Shown here: in pieces, positions 16,528 through 25,517 of the stretch
How the letters are laid out: each line of letters begins with the position of its first letter
Numbering within the stretch: position 1 is the stretch's first letter
Program-made: the position numbers and the translations under genes
Origin: Prevotellaceae bacterium UBA1726
GTDB lineage: Bacteria > Bacteroidota > Bacteroidia > Bacteroidales > Bacteroidaceae
DNA: 51,556 nt
Assembly: GCA_002316005.1 (NCBI GenBank)
Contig: DCIM01000012.1
Span: forward strand, 1 to 51,556
Direction of reading: 5' to 3'
The notes under the pieces: generated by a model
Seen by the model: the letters and a program-made list of their open reading frames with translations, nothing else
The model's database searches: none
What the model was told of the DNA's origin: nothing

Positions 16528-18873
16528 TTACTTCTTCATGAGGTTCAGCTGTACCTTTGGAGCAAGGACATTGCTCACAGCCTCTGTGTAGCGCTCAAGA
16601 TTGAGTGAAGCCGAGCAACGGATATCCTCAACATTTGCACCGATATTGAAGTTGTATGTACCTGCATCTACAAGCCACTGGCTTCCTGCCTCATCGAAAC
16701 TTGCAAGGTCGCGTACAGCACAAGTCATCTTCAATGTCTCTGTCTGACCAGGCTGAAGAAGCTGTGTCTTGCCAAATGCCTTGAGTTCCTTCTCTGGCTT
16801 GTCGAGAGTGCCCTGAGGAGCAGCAACATAAACCTGAGCGATTTCCTTACCTGCCACCTTACCGGTATTCTTCACTGTTACAGAAACTGTAATCTTGTCG
16901 CCCTGACGCTTCACAACAGGCTTGCTATACTCGAAAGTGGTGTAGCTCATACCATAGCCGAAAGGATAAGCCACCTGCTTGTTGAAGGTATCGAAATAAC
17001 GATATCCAACCCAGATGTCCTCCTCGTGGTTAGTGAAGTCATGACCAGGAACACCCCCCATATATCCCTTCATTGTCTCATAGTCATAGACATTCATCTC
17101 GAGTGGGAAGTTCTTTGTTGAAGGATGATCTGTAGCAGCGAGAGGCCATGTCATTGTCAACTTACCTGAAGGGCAAACCTTACCTGTGAGGATATCAGCA
17201 ACACTATTACCGCCCTCCTCACCTGGCTGCCAAGCTACGAGGATAGCGTCTGGGTAAGCGCGCCAGCTTGCAGTCTCAACAACAGAACCTGAGTTGATGA
17301 CGAGAATAACCTTCTTGTTTGCTGCATGGAATGCATTGCTGATGTTCTTCACCATTGCCTGCTCCTCTGGAGTGAGGTTGAATTCTGTCTCAATATCGCG
17401 GTCGATACCCTCGCCTGCCTGACGAGAGATAGTGATGATTGCAGCATCTGCCTTTGCAGCCTGATTGTCAATGCAACGCTTGCTCATATCGAGTTCAGGA
17501 CATTTCTGGTCGCCCATGTGAGGTGCCTGGAACCACATTGCAGGATCGCGGTCTGCCTCAAACTTCAGTTTCGCAAAATCAACATATTTCTGATAGATCT
17601 CACGCAAATCGTCGGTTGTGCCAATGCCCACATTCTTCAAACCTTCTACAAGGTCAACGATATAAGGAGTATGAACGCAACCTGAACCTACACCACCAGA
17701 AAGGAAGTTGTAAGAACCTGCACCAAAGAGTGCTACTGTCTTTACATCCTTCATTGGCAGTGCCTCATTGTCGTTCTTAAGAAGAACCATACCCTCGGCT
17801 GCTACCTGACGGGTGATTGCTGCATGAGCCTTCAAGTCTGGGTTGTTGTCACCAAGACGACCGTTGAAATGTGGAGTCTTAACGATATATTCAAGCATTC
17901 GGCGAACATTGCGGTCAACATCGGCAATTGAAAGACGACCCTCGTTCACGCCCTTGATGATATCTTCTGCCTGCTCAGGCATACCTGGTTCCATAAGGTC
18001 GTTACCGGCATGTACCTCATCAACAGTGAAGAGGCCCTGTCCTTCGCGCTTTCCAATCCAGTCGGTTATTACAATTCCTTTGAATCCCCAGTCATCACGG
18101 AGGATTGAAGTGAGGAGGTCGTGGTTGCCCTGTGCATAGGCTCCATTGACTGAGTTATATGACGACATGATTGTCCAAGGATCACTGTCGCGAACTGCCC
18201 ACTCAAAACCACGAAGGTAAATCTCGCGAGCTGCACGTTGTGAGAGGCGCTCGTCAACGATGGTACGAACTGTTTCCTGCGAATTAACAGCGAAATGCTT
18301 CATACTAACGCCCACGCCTTCACTCTGGACACCATTGATATAGGCTGTGGCTATCTTACCAATGAGGTAAGGGTCTTCTGAATAGTACTCGAAGTTACGG
18401 CCACAGAGTGGATTACGGTGAAGGTTCACACCAGGACCAAGGATAACATCGCACTTGTACATACGAGTCTCATTACCAATGGCTGCACCTACCTGACCCA
18501 CCAAATCAGTGTTCCATGTTGAAGCCAAGCATGTACCGATTGGGAAACCTGTTGCATAGAAGGTCTTGTCTGTGCCCTTGCGTGTTGGGTTGATACGAAC
18601 ACCTGCAGGTCCATCGGCCATAAGTGTCTCAGGAATACCGAAACGCTCAATAGCGAAAGTAGTACCGGCAGCGCCAGGAACTGTCTCAGCCGAGTTTCCT
18701 ACCATTGCCTGTGAATTGTAGAAGTCGTTAGCGCCACCCACCAAGAGGTAAGCCTTCTCTTTGAGAGTCATTGCCGCAAGAACTTCATCAATGTTCTGGG
18801 CAGTAAGTTGCAGATTTTGAGCCATTGTTGTCAAACTCATAAAAGTTGCAAATAATAATGTTAGTTTTCTCAT
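16528..18873 (-). CDS. Glycoside hydrolase family 3, beta-glucosidase type
   Basis: 781 residues with a Sec signal (MRKLTLLFATFMSLTTMAQ). The N-terminal barrel has the substrate-binding K192-H193 (MKHFAVNSQE) and the nucleophile D271 in GIVITDW. The second alpha/beta domain includes VALFGAGSYNFLSGGVGSG and VVLINSGS-like segments, and the C-terminus is a fibronectin-III-like domain (VSVTVKNTGKVAGKEIAQVY). GH3 enzymes of this layout release glucose or xylose from the non-reducing ends of oligosaccharides in the periplasm. ATG at 18873 is used; upstream codons lack a signal peptide. A promoter lies ~85 nt upstream. Confidence 0.93.
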   Translation of the reverse strand: MRKLTLLFATFMSLTTMAQNLQLTAQNIDEVLAAMTLKEKAYLLVGGANDFYNSQAMVGNSAETVPGAAGTTFAIERFGIPETLMADGPAGVRINPTRKGTDKTFYATGFPIGTCLASTWNTDLVGQVGAAIGNETRMYKCDVILGPGVNLHRNPLCGRNFEYYSEDPYLIGKIATAYINGVQSEGVGVSMKHFAVNSQETVRTIVDERLSQRAAREIYLRGFEWAVRDSDPWTIMSSYNSVNGAYAQGNHDLLTSILRDDWGFKGIVITDWIGKREGQGLFTVDEVHAGNDLMEPGMPEQAEDIIKGVNEGRLSIADVDRNVRRMLEYIVKTPHFNGRLGDNNPDLKAHAAITRQVAAEGMVLLKNDNEALPMKDVKTVALFGAGSYNFLSGGVGSGCVHTPYIVDLVEGLKNVGIGTTDDLREIYQKYVDFAKLKFEADRDPAMWFQAPHMGDQKCPELDMSKRCIDNQAAKADAAIITISRQAGEGIDRDIETEFNLTPEEQAMVKNISNAFHAANKKVILVINSGSVVETASWRAYPDAILVAWQPGEEGGNSVADILTGKVCPSGKLTMTWPLAATDHPSTKNFPLEMNVYDYETMKGYMGGVPGHDFTNHEEDIWVGYRYFDTFNKQVAYPFGYGMSYTTFEYSKPVVKRQGDKITVSVTVKNTGKVAGKEIAQVYVAAPQGTLDKPEKELKAFGKTQLLQPGQTETLKMTCAVRDLASFDEAGSQWLVDAGTYNFNIGANVEDIRCSASLNLERYTEAVSNVLAPKVQLNLMKK

Positions 18874-18952
18874 ATTATAATTTTTAATTGTTTTGTCTTT
18901 GGAAAAACAAGAGGAAAATCTATGACGGCAAGAATGCCTTCTTCCCATATTA

Positions 18953-18983
18953 CAAAATTACTAAGAATTTTGATAATGCCAAA
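18953..18983 (-). promoter_or_regulatory. Promoter of the GH3 gene
   Basis: Minus-strand TTTG (18983-18980), 19 nt, TAATTTTG (18960-18953). Confidence 0.7.
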
Positions 18984-19093
18984 ATTTTACTATCGCCAAA
19001 AACGCAATTCAGCAAAAAGAGTTAAACAACTGACAAGATAGTACAAGCATCTGGTGCAATTATGACAAATATGCACAAAACTGGCTCAAAACA

Positions 19094-19216
19094 AAACCAT
19101 AGGAATGACCAATACTCTACACTGAAATGAAGAGGTTATTTCACTGAAATGAGCATGTCATTTCAATTAAATGAGTCGGTCATTTCAATGGAATGAGGTG
19201 GTCATTCCTATGGTTT
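19094..19216. repeat. Palindromic element of four 22-bp units inside a 17-bp inverted repeat
   Basis: Perfect outer arms AAACCATAGGAATGACC (19094-19110) and GGTCATTCCTATGGTTT (19200-19216). Inside, four 22-bp units (19121-19208) each follow the pattern AATGA-N5-TCATT, with unit joints that are themselves palindromic (TTTCA-TGAAA). It lies between the rmuC stop and the GH3 promoter, in a 359-bp gap with no other content. A second copy family member is at 39198-39275. Confidence 0.75.
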
Positions 19217-19232
19217 CACAAAGTGCTAAGAA

Positions 19233-20579
19233 TCAGGCTTCTATCTCGCCTTCCTTCGGCAGTGATTTCTTACGCTTCGGGTCTTCCTTCGCACCATAGC
19301 TGATGAGTTTGTTGGCTGAGACGATAATGCTCTTTCCTCGGTCGCTCGTAACTGATTTGAGTTCGCGGAAACACTTGTCTACACTCTGGAACTGATTCTC
19401 AAGATTCTGCACGCGCTCATAGAAAAGTTGTACGCGCGAGACAATATCATTGGCACATTGCATGATATTCTCCTGATTTTCCACCTGTGCCATCTGCTTC
19501 CACGATATCTCGAGGATGCGAAGAAGGGCGTAGAGATTCTGTCCGCCTGTGATGAGGACACCTTGATTGTAGGCTTCATGCCAGAGGTTGGTATCCTCTG
19601 AGAGGGCCAGTTGCAATGCACTTTCCGAGAACATGAACATCACAACGAAATCGAGTTTCACTCCCTTCTGGTTGTACTGTTTCCAGTAGGTCTTCTGGGT
19701 AAGAAGGCGCACCTGATTGCGGACACTTGCCACATGTTCGTGCATTGCGGCTTTTTTCTCCTCATCGGTTTTGGCATTGGCATAACGCTCGAATGCGGTC
19801 ATTGAAACCTTTGAGTCAATGATGATATCACGATTGTCAGGGAAATGGAGTATCACATCTGGCTGCATTCGCTTGTCGGAGTCTTCGCCATACATGGTCT
19901 TTCCGTCATCATCGCGTAGGGTCACCTGCTCCTCAAACTGCTTGCCTCGCTCAAAGCCCATGTCCTCAAGCATCTTACTGAGACGGAGTTCGCCGAAGTT
20001 GCCCTGATACTTATTGTCGCGTGTAAGGGCATTGGCAAGATTGTCTGCTCGCTCACCTATCTCGCGTGTCTGCGCCATCGTTGTGTTGATGACAGCCTTG
20101 AGATCGGTCATTGTCTCTGCTCGCTCAGTGCGGTTCTTCTCCACTTCTTCCTTCATCTGCTGCAGATTGGTCTGCAATGGGTTGAGGATTTGCGAGAGTT
20201 GTTCCTTGTTGTTGGCCGAGAGTTCCTCTGAGCGTTCCTTCAACACCTTCTCTGCGGAGTTCTGGAGTTGCTCGCGAATGAGATTCATACTTGCCTCCAA
20301 CTGCTCCTTCTGCTTCTTCTCGAGTTCGGCTATCTGCTCTTTCTGCTGTGCCTGAATTGTGGCCAACTGTTCTTTGTAGTCGGTCTTTACTTGCACGAGT
20401 TGCTTATCATTCTGATTGGCAAGTTGGGCAAGGCGATTCTCGTAATCATCCTTTGTCTGAGCGATTTGCTGTTCGAGCATTGTGGCTTTTGCCTCTACCC
20501 CACTCTTCATGCTTCTACCAATGAAGAATCCTATTACCGCACCAACAAGAAGTGCAACGAGAGCTATGACGATTTCCAT
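19233..20579 (-). CDS. rmuC: DNA recombination protein RmuC
   Basis: 448 residues: an N-terminal membrane helix (VIALVALLVGAVIGFFIG), a long coiled coil rich in Q, E and K (about 30-165), then the RmuC nuclease-like domain with YQGNFGELRLSKMLEDMGFE, QPDVILHFPDNRDIIIDSKVS and AFERYANAKTDEEK. RmuC limits inversions and promotes handling of stalled or fused replication forks. It is monocistronic as far as visible, and its 3' side abuts the palindromic 22-bp element. Confidence 0.93.
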   Translation of the reverse strand: MEIVIALVALLVGAVIGFFIGRSMKSGVEAKATMLEQQIAQTKDDYENRLAQLANQNDKQLVQVKTDYKEQLATIQAQQKEQIAELEKKQKEQLEASMNLIREQLQNSAEKVLKERSEELSANNKEQLSQILNPLQTNLQQMKEEVEKNRTERAETMTDLKAVINTTMAQTREIGERADNLANALTRDNKYQGNFGELRLSKMLEDMGFERGKQFEEQVTLRDDDGKTMYGEDSDKRMQPDVILHFPDNRDIIIDSKVSMTAFERYANAKTDEEKKAAMHEHVASVRNQVRLLTQKTYWKQYNQKGVKLDFVVMFMFSESALQLALSEDTNLWHEAYNQGVLITGGQNLYALLRILEISWKQMAQVENQENIMQCANDIVSRVQLFYERVQNLENQFQSVDKCFRELKSVTSDRGKSIIVSANKLISYGAKEDPKRKKSLPKEGEIEA

Positions 20580-20656
20580 ATTGTCTTTACGAATTGTTTA
20601 TTGTTTACAAAGGTATAAAAAGATTTTCATATTCACGCACCACCAAGCAGTATTTT

Positions 20657-21526
20657 TTATGCTGCCTGGCGGAAGTCGAGGAGTCGCGACATGATTGCTT
20701 CGTTGTTGCGAATGCGCTCAAGACCGCGAACGATTGCCTTATGCAATGTGTTATAGGAGCAGTCATACTCATATGCCACTTCGTTGAGCGACTGATTCGA
20801 GAGACCGTAAAATGCCATCACCGCTTTTGCGTCACGCTCGCTGAGAACAGTACGAACCGCATCAATGAGAGTAAGGCGGCAAAGGTCGTCATCGAAATGT
20901 GAGTCATCGATAGTGCCGCCTTCGAGGGTGTTACCGAGTGTATATAACTCATCTTCATTACCTCCGAAAGGTGCATCAAGGCTGATAGCATCCTCAATGT
21001 GACGAATGATCATCTTCGCCTTCTTCAGCGTGAGGTTCATCTTCTCAGCAAACTCCTCTGCCGAGAGTGAGCGGCCGTCTTCATTGAATGCCTTCTCACT
21101 CATCTGACGGTATTTCAACTGAAGGTTGCTGATTTCGTGGGTTGTCTGAATCGTACGATTTCTCTCTATTGCATCAATGATCTGTGCACGGATTACAACC
21201 ACTGCATACGAGATGAAACGGTTGTCGTGTGAGGGCTTGTACAAATCGCACGCGCGACACAGGCCTATGCACGCCTCATTAATAAGGTCAATGAAAGGTA
21301 TGCCGCAGTTGAGATAGCGCTTGGCGATACTGATAGCAAAGCGTATATTGCTGATAATCAGCTTCTCGCGTGCCTTTTCGCGAACACAACCTTTAGCACT
21401 GAGGTCGTTGACAAGTACCTTCTCCTCTTCAGGAGTAAGGAGTGGATAGTTGTCTACTTCATGGAAGAAAATGTTTGTTAACTGATCACGCTCTGTGATT
21501 GACTGGGTGATTTTGATTGACTTCAT
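20657..21526 (-). CDS. Second sigma-70 family RNA polymerase sigma factor (RpoD-like paralogue)
   Basis: 289 residues. The start MKSIKITQSITERDQ and the region-2 segment LIISNIRFAISIAKRYLNCG followed by FIDLINEACIGL mirror the short Bacteroidetes primary sigma factor, as do region 3 (AEEFAEKMNLTLKKAKMII) and region 4 (LNEVAYEYDCSYNTLHKAI). However, region 2.3-2.4 (SYAVVVIRAQIIDAIERNRT) lacks the tryptophans usual in the primary factor (YAVWWIRQ), and region 4 is divergent. It is therefore probably an alternative sigma derived from RpoD. A promoter far upstream gives a 5' UTR of about 240 nt. Confidence 0.85.
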   Translation of the reverse strand: MKSIKITQSITERDQLTNIFFHEVDNYPLLTPEEEKVLVNDLSAKGCVREKAREKLIISNIRFAISIAKRYLNCGIPFIDLINEACIGLCRACDLYKPSHDNRFISYAVVVIRAQIIDAIERNRTIQTTHEISNLQLKYRQMSEKAFNEDGRSLSAEEFAEKMNLTLKKAKMIIRHIEDAISLDAPFGGNEDELYTLGNTLEGGTIDDSHFDDDLCRLTLIDAVRTVLSERDAKAVMAFYGLSNQSLNEVAYEYDCSYNTLHKAIVRGLERIRNNEAIMSRLLDFRQAA

Positions 21527-21771
21527 CTGACGGAAAAGATTGTAAAAATGAAATGGAAATTAGGTAGGCAATCGGTTCAGAAAAGAGGGCATTCGTCCCT
21601 GTCTCGTCTGAAGAGGTCGAGAGGAAATGTGTGTAGGTTCGCGCGTTAATCTGGTATCAAAAATGTCTGACGGACCTTTACTTGGCTCGTGGCATCAGTG
21701 ATATGGTGAGATGTGAGTGTGTGTAGTTCATTCTGTGTGTGTGGTTTTTCTTATTTTTTTCGTTTGGGTTG

Positions 21772-21803
21772 CAAAGATAAATAGATTTTTTGATACTAAC
21801 AAG
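21772..21803 (-). promoter_or_regulatory. Probable promoter of the sigma factor gene
   Basis: TATCTTTG (21779-21772) with CTTG (21803-21800) 20 nt upstream on the minus strand. The start codon is about 240 nt away, and the gap (21527-21765) holds no ORF, so a long leader is implied. Confidence 0.55.
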
Positions 21804-21909
21804 TTTTTTCGGAGGAAATTTTCAAAAAAATATCAACTCCCTTTGTGCCCTAATTTGCAGCAAGTTCTGTGCCAATTTGAAGGACTGTCATATACATATA
21901 CCAAAAAAC

Positions 21910-21943
21910 GAAAAAAGGTAACCTACAATTCATGTAAGTTACC
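21910..21943 (-). terminator. Terminator of the kor operon
   Basis: GGTAAC and TACA (21917-21927) pair with TGTA and GTTACC (21933-21943) around one mismatch, followed by TTTTTTCG on the minus strand. Confidence 0.75.
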
Positions 21944-22043
21944 ACCTTATTATATTATATAGGGAAAAATCGTGTTGCGCTTTTTTCGTGGAAATAAAAA
22001 TTCCACTACTGCCACTGACTGACAAGCGCGTGACAGATGTCAG

Positions 22044-22583
22044 TTACTCACTGACAAGTGTCATACCTTCTGCCACTGCTTGCATATTGAGTGGCACAAG
22101 TCCGTGATGGCGCGAAGGGAGCGACTTGTAGAGGGCTTTCTCCAATCCTGTCGTACTGACGATTGGACAAATCTTGAGCATTGCACCAAGTACAATCATA
22201 TTGAACACCTTCGCGTTCTTCATCTCTGCAGCCTTCTCCATTGCTGCTATCTTGTAGCAAGTTATGTCCGTACGTGTCGGTGGATTGATGATGCCGTTCT
22301 CCTCGTAGAAGATGATGCCGCCTGGTTTAACCTTTGGTTCGAACTTATCGAGCGATGGCTGATTCAAAACTATTGCTATATCGTATTTGCTAAGTACTGG
22401 CGATGCAATGCGGTCGTCACTGACGATAACAGTACAGTTGGCTGTTCCGCCTCGCTGCTCTGGTCCGTAAGCAGGCATCCATGTAACCTCCTTACCGTCC
22501 ATCAAACCACTATATGCCAGAATCTTGCCCATCGACAAGACCCCCTGTCCACCAAAACCAGCAATTATAATTTCTTTTTTCAT
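22044..22583 (-). CDS. 2-oxoacid:ferredoxin oxidoreductase gamma subunit (KorC type)
   Basis: 179 residues; starts MKKEIIIAGFGGQGVLSMGK and has the gamma-subunit block MPAYGPEQRGGTANCTVIVS, both typical of 2-oxoglutarate/2-ketoisovalerate:ferredoxin oxidoreductases. With the alpha, beta and ferredoxin subunits upstream it forms the cytosolic enzyme that oxidatively decarboxylates a 2-oxoacid to an acyl-CoA and reduces ferredoxin, or runs in reverse during anaerobic growth. It is separated from the beta subunit by an inserted four-helix-bundle cassette. Substrate (2-oxoglutarate or branched-chain) is not decided by sequence alone. Confidence 0.93.
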   Translation of the reverse strand: MKKEIIIAGFGGQGVLSMGKILAYSGLMDGKEVTWMPAYGPEQRGGTANCTVIVSDDRIASPVLSKYDIAIVLNQPSLDKFEPKVKPGGIIFYEENGIINPPTRTDITCYKIAAMEKAAEMKNAKVFNMIVLGAMLKICPIVSTTGLEKALYKSLPSRHHGLVPLNMQAVAEGMTLVSE

Positions 22584-22604
22584 AAATTCGAAAATAAATT
22601 ATAA

Positions 22605-23069
22605 AGTTATTAACTATTAGTTATTAGTGATTAGTTGGTGATTCCGAGCGCTTGCTACGGAGAGTAATGATACTTGAAGAAAGCATTCTCAACAACTCTA
22701 ACACATCAGTCTCCATCGACTTGAATTGTACCTCTGTTATGTAATCACCGTTCCATATGTGCCTTAACCACATATATGTCTCATTGGCTTCTTTCTGAGC
22801 GACGGATAGTTTGCTTATGAAATCAGCAGGACTTTGTGCGAACTGAGCCTCTGCAAGATTTGCCGATACACTTGTGCCACTCCGGAGAACCTGATTAGAC
22901 ATTACATACTCATGCTTTTCCTTGACAAGATATTGACTCATCTTGATTACTCGCACTGAGAATGCTTCTGCCTTTTCGCGTAAGATGCTCTCCTTCATAA
23001 CAACTAATCACTATAACTAATCACTAATCACTAATAACTAATCACTTTTGAAGGACATCGTCCTTCAAA
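22605..23069. mobile_element. Four-helix-bundle cassette 1 (TTAGTNA heptads)
   Basis: A perfect 20-bp inverted repeat (22616-22635 ATTAGTTATTAGTGATTAGT and 23023-23042), itself built of 7-bp units TTAGTGA/TTAGTTA, flanks a single gene. Outside the right array is a perfect 10-bp hairpin TTTGAAGGAC-ATC-GTCCTTCAAA (23047-23069) within the end of korB; outside the left array is the small palindrome AGTTATTAACT (22605-22615). The cassette lies exactly at the korB stop, inside the operon. Confidence 0.6.
22624..22998 (-). CDS. Four-helix-bundle protein (S23/23S-rRNA-IVS family)
   Basis: 124 residues, all helical. The family core VLRSGTSVSANLAEAQ and the helices FISKLSVAQKEANETYMWLR match the four-helix-bundle proteins first found in 23S rRNA intervening sequences, and structurally resemble the Avd protein of diversity-generating retroelements. 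Function unknown; these small basic proteins are thought to bind nucleic acid. Here it interrupts the kor operon between the beta and gamma genes, on the same strand, and its last codons are encoded by the flanking heptad array. A 121-residue relative occupies cassette 2 at 26.7 kb. Confidence 0.85.
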   Translation of the reverse strand: MKESILREKAEAFSVRVIKMSQYLVKEKHEYVMSNQVLRSGTSVSANLAEAQFAQSPADFISKLSVAQKEANETYMWLRHIWNGDYITEVQFKSMETDVLELLRMLSSSIITLRSKRSESPTNH

Positions 23070-23809
23070 TCTCCTTTCGGATACTGCCCAAACATATTCT
23101 CCTTGAGCCATTGGTTGGCTTTCTCTGGAGATAGTTTCCAACCGCTTGAACAGGTTGCAACAATCTCTACAAGACAAGATCCCTTACCTGCCATATTTGC
23201 TTCAAATGCCTTACGGATTGCCTTCTTTGCAAGGCGGATAGCTCCGGCTGTCTCAACACTCTGGCGTGTGACATAACATGCACCTGGGAGCATTGCCGCC
23301 ATCTCACTGATGTTCATCGGATAACCATGAAGTTCCGGTGTACGACCGTATGGGCAGGTTGTTGTCTTCTGACCGAGAAGTGTCTCTGGCGACATCTGCG
23401 CACCGGTCATACCATACATGGCATTGTTGATGAAGATGAGTGTAGTGTTGTCGGCTCGGTTGAGCGAATGGAATGTCTCTGCCGTACCGATTGCAGCAAG
23501 GTCGCCGTCTCCCTGATATGTAAATACGAGTCGGTCGGGCATGAGTCGCTTCAAGGCGCATGCCACGGCTGGTGCTCTACCATGGGCTGCTTCCTGCCAG
23601 TCTATGTCTATATAGTTGTAGGCAAACACACCACAACCTACTGGCGACACACCAATAGCCTTGTCGGTCATGCCCATCTCCTCTATCACTTCTGCAATGA
23701 GTTTATGTACTACGCCATGGCTACAGCCTGGGCAGTAGTGCATGCGGTTGTCTGTGAGAAGCACCGGCTTCTTATAGACAATATTTTCGTCTTTAATAAT
23801 ATCTTCCAT
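23042..23809 (-). CDS. 2-oxoacid:ferredoxin oxidoreductase beta subunit (KorB type)
   Basis: 255 residues binding thiamine pyrophosphate and one 4Fe-4S cluster. The motif HYCPGCSHGVVHKLI opens the domain, and the TPP-binding block GDGDLAAIGTAETFHSLNRA continues to the paired asparagines in FINNAMYGMTG. ATG 23809 is chosen; in-frame codons further upstream translate the G-rich repeat (PRAGKGMGKGD) and are not part of the family. The C-terminus GDLKDDVLQK is encoded by a perfect hairpin next to cassette 1. Confidence 0.93.
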   Translation of the reverse strand: MEDIIKDENIVYKKPVLLTDNRMHYCPGCSHGVVHKLIAEVIEEMGMTDKAIGVSPVGCGVFAYNYIDIDWQEAAHGRAPAVACALKRLMPDRLVFTYQGDGDLAAIGTAETFHSLNRADNTTLIFINNAMYGMTGAQMSPETLLGQKTTTCPYGRTPELHGYPMNISEMAAMLPGACYVTRQSVETAGAIRLAKKAIRKAFEANMAGKGSCLVEIVATCSSGWKLSPEKANQWLKENMFGQYPKGDLKDDVLQK

Positions 23810-23810
23810 A

Positions 23811-23990
23811 TCCCCTTTCCCCATCCCTTTCCCCGCTCGGGGCAAGGGAGTGAATACCTTTCACTTCCGATGGGGGTATTTGGTATTTTACATTGTTATT
23901 ACTTTTTCTACCCGACCTATTGTTCACCTTCTGGAGAACATTTTACTCCCTTGCCCCGAGCGGGGAAAGGGAAGAGCCTATGGCTCGAGG
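23811..23990. repeat. Pair of inverted G-rich hairpin repeats between korA and korB
   Basis: Two copies facing each other: CCCCGCTCGGGGCAAGGGAG (within 23811-23851) and CTCCCTTGCCCCGAGCGGGG (within 23944-23963). They enclose about 90 bp of AT-rich DNA without an ORF. The right copy runs to within a few bases of the korA stop. Confidence 0.65.
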
Positions 23991-25070
23991 TTAGGGGAGG
24001 TTTCTTAGTGCTTCCAACACTTCTTCCGGTTCTGGGATGATTCCTCCCATACGACCATAATGTGCTACTGGAATCTCGTTGCCTACAGCGAGGCGTACAT
24101 CCTCTATCATCTGGCCGGCATTGATTTCCATTACGAGAATACCTTTCTTTCCGCGTGCCAATGCGTTGAGTTCCTTATAAGGATAAGGCCATGCGGTGAT
24201 TGGACGGAAAAGACCTACCTTGATTCCTTCTGCACGAGCCAGTTCAATGGCCTTCTCTGAGATGCGTGCTGCACTACCGAACGCTACAATAACATAGTCG
24301 GCATCTTCAACGAGATGTGTCTCATAGCGTACCTCGTTTTCACGAATCTCGGCATATTTCTTCTGCAGACGACGGTTGTTCTCTTCGTTCACCTCCGACT
24401 GGAGTTCTACGGAAGTGATGATATTGCGTTGGCGCAAGCCCTTTCGGCCTGTTGTTGCCCATGGGCACTGCTCCTCTATTTCCTTTTCTGTGCGGCGTGG
24501 CTTCTGCTCTGGAAGCACCACCTTCTCCATCATCTGTCCAATGACGCCATCGGAAAGGATGATGACTGGATTGCGATACTTGAAAGCGAGGTCGAAGGCG
24601 AGGTCCATGAAATCGGCCATCTCCTGAACTGAATTAGGACAAAGCACTATGGTGTTGTAGTCGCCATTGCCTCCTCCACGGGTTGCCTGGAAATAGTCGC
24701 CTTGCGATGGCTGGATGGTTCCAAGTCCCGGACCGCCTCGCATGATATTCACAATAACAGCTGGCAACTCTGCGCCTGCCATATACGAGATTCCCTCTTG
24801 CATGAGGGCTATACCGATACTTGATGAGGAGGTGAACACCTTCTTTCCTGCGCCTGCTCCACCATAAAGCATGTTGATGGCGGCAACTTCGCTCTCTGCC
24901 TGCACGGAAATCATTCCCGTGGTTTCCCATGGCTTAAGGGCTGCAATGGTCTCGACAATCTCTGTCTGAGGCGTAATAGGATATGCGAAATAGCCATCAC
25001 ATCCGCAACGGATTGCGGCACGGGCAATGGCCTCGTTTCCTTTCATCAGCAAAACTTCTTTTTCTGCCAT
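23991..25070 (-). CDS. 2-oxoacid:ferredoxin oxidoreductase alpha subunit (KorA type)
   Basis: 359 residues. The pyrimidine-binding domain begins MKGNEAIARAAIRCGCDGYF followed by AYPITPQTEI; the block MRGGPGLGTIQPSQGDYFQA and the later domain with VIVAFGSAARISEKA are characteristic. It partners with KorB to form the TPP active site. Start at 25070 lies 4 bases after the ferredoxin stop, indicating translational coupling. Standard length for the family. Confidence 0.94.
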   Translation of the reverse strand: MAEKEVLLMKGNEAIARAAIRCGCDGYFAYPITPQTEIVETIAALKPWETTGMISVQAESEVAAINMLYGGAGAGKKVFTSSSSIGIALMQEGISYMAGAELPAVIVNIMRGGPGLGTIQPSQGDYFQATRGGGNGDYNTIVLCPNSVQEMADFMDLAFDLAFKYRNPVIILSDGVIGQMMEKVVLPEQKPRRTEKEIEEQCPWATTGRKGLRQRNIITSVELQSEVNEENNRRLQKKYAEIRENEVRYETHLVEDADYVIVAFGSAARISEKAIELARAEGIKVGLFRPITAWPYPYKELNALARGKKGILVMEINAGQMIEDVRLAVGNEIPVAHYGRMGGIIPEPEEVLEALRNLP

Positions 25071-25074
25071 ATCG

Positions 25075-25308
25075 TTATTCCTCCTCCACTTTCTGCTTGT
25101 AAACTGTGATACAGGCATCTGGACAGACAATGCCACACGATGCACAACCAATGCAATCGTCAGGACTCACCACCTGAGCATAAGGGTAACCGAAACGGTT
25201 CACCTTCATTGGGTTCAGGGCAATGACATCCTTAGGGCATGCCACCGCACAAAGGTTACATCCTTTGCAACGATCTGTATCAACAACTATTGCACCAATA
25301 TATTTCAT
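25075..25308 (-). CDS. 2x[4Fe-4S] ferredoxin subunit (KorD type)
   Basis: 77 residues with two cluster motifs, CKGCNLCAVACP and CIGCASCGIVCP. It passes electrons between the TPP/4Fe-4S centre of KorB and soluble ferredoxin. It lies just ahead of korA (4 bases). The gap upstream (25309-25517) carries AT-rich sequence and a G-rich repeat rather than a gene. Confidence 0.93.
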   Translation of the reverse strand: MKYIGAIVVDTDRCKGCNLCAVACPKDVIALNPMKVNRFGYPYAQVVSPDDCIGCASCGIVCPDACITVYKQKVEEE

Positions 25309-25423
25309 ATCTCTATGATCTTTACCTAAGATCTAAATTTTTTCTATTCCCAAAGCTTTTCAGCTTTCGTTCTCTGCGTGTTCGCGCAGAGTTCCCTATG
25401 AGGTTTTTCGCTCTTCTCTGTCA

Positions 25424-25516
25424 CGGTTCCCTCGGCTTTTCCCGAGGGCTTCGCTCCCCTTCCCTTTCTTGCGTTAGCGCCCCCTCTCCTTTAGGAGAGG
25501 GCTGGGGTGAGGCTTC
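25424..25516. repeat. G-rich hairpin repeat between the TPR gene and korD
   Basis: Contains CTCTCC-TTTA-GGAGAG followed by GGCTGGGGTGAGGC, the G-rich family layout of stem plus G-runs. It abuts the stop of the small TPR gene (25518). Confidence 0.55.
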
Positions 25517-25517
25517 C

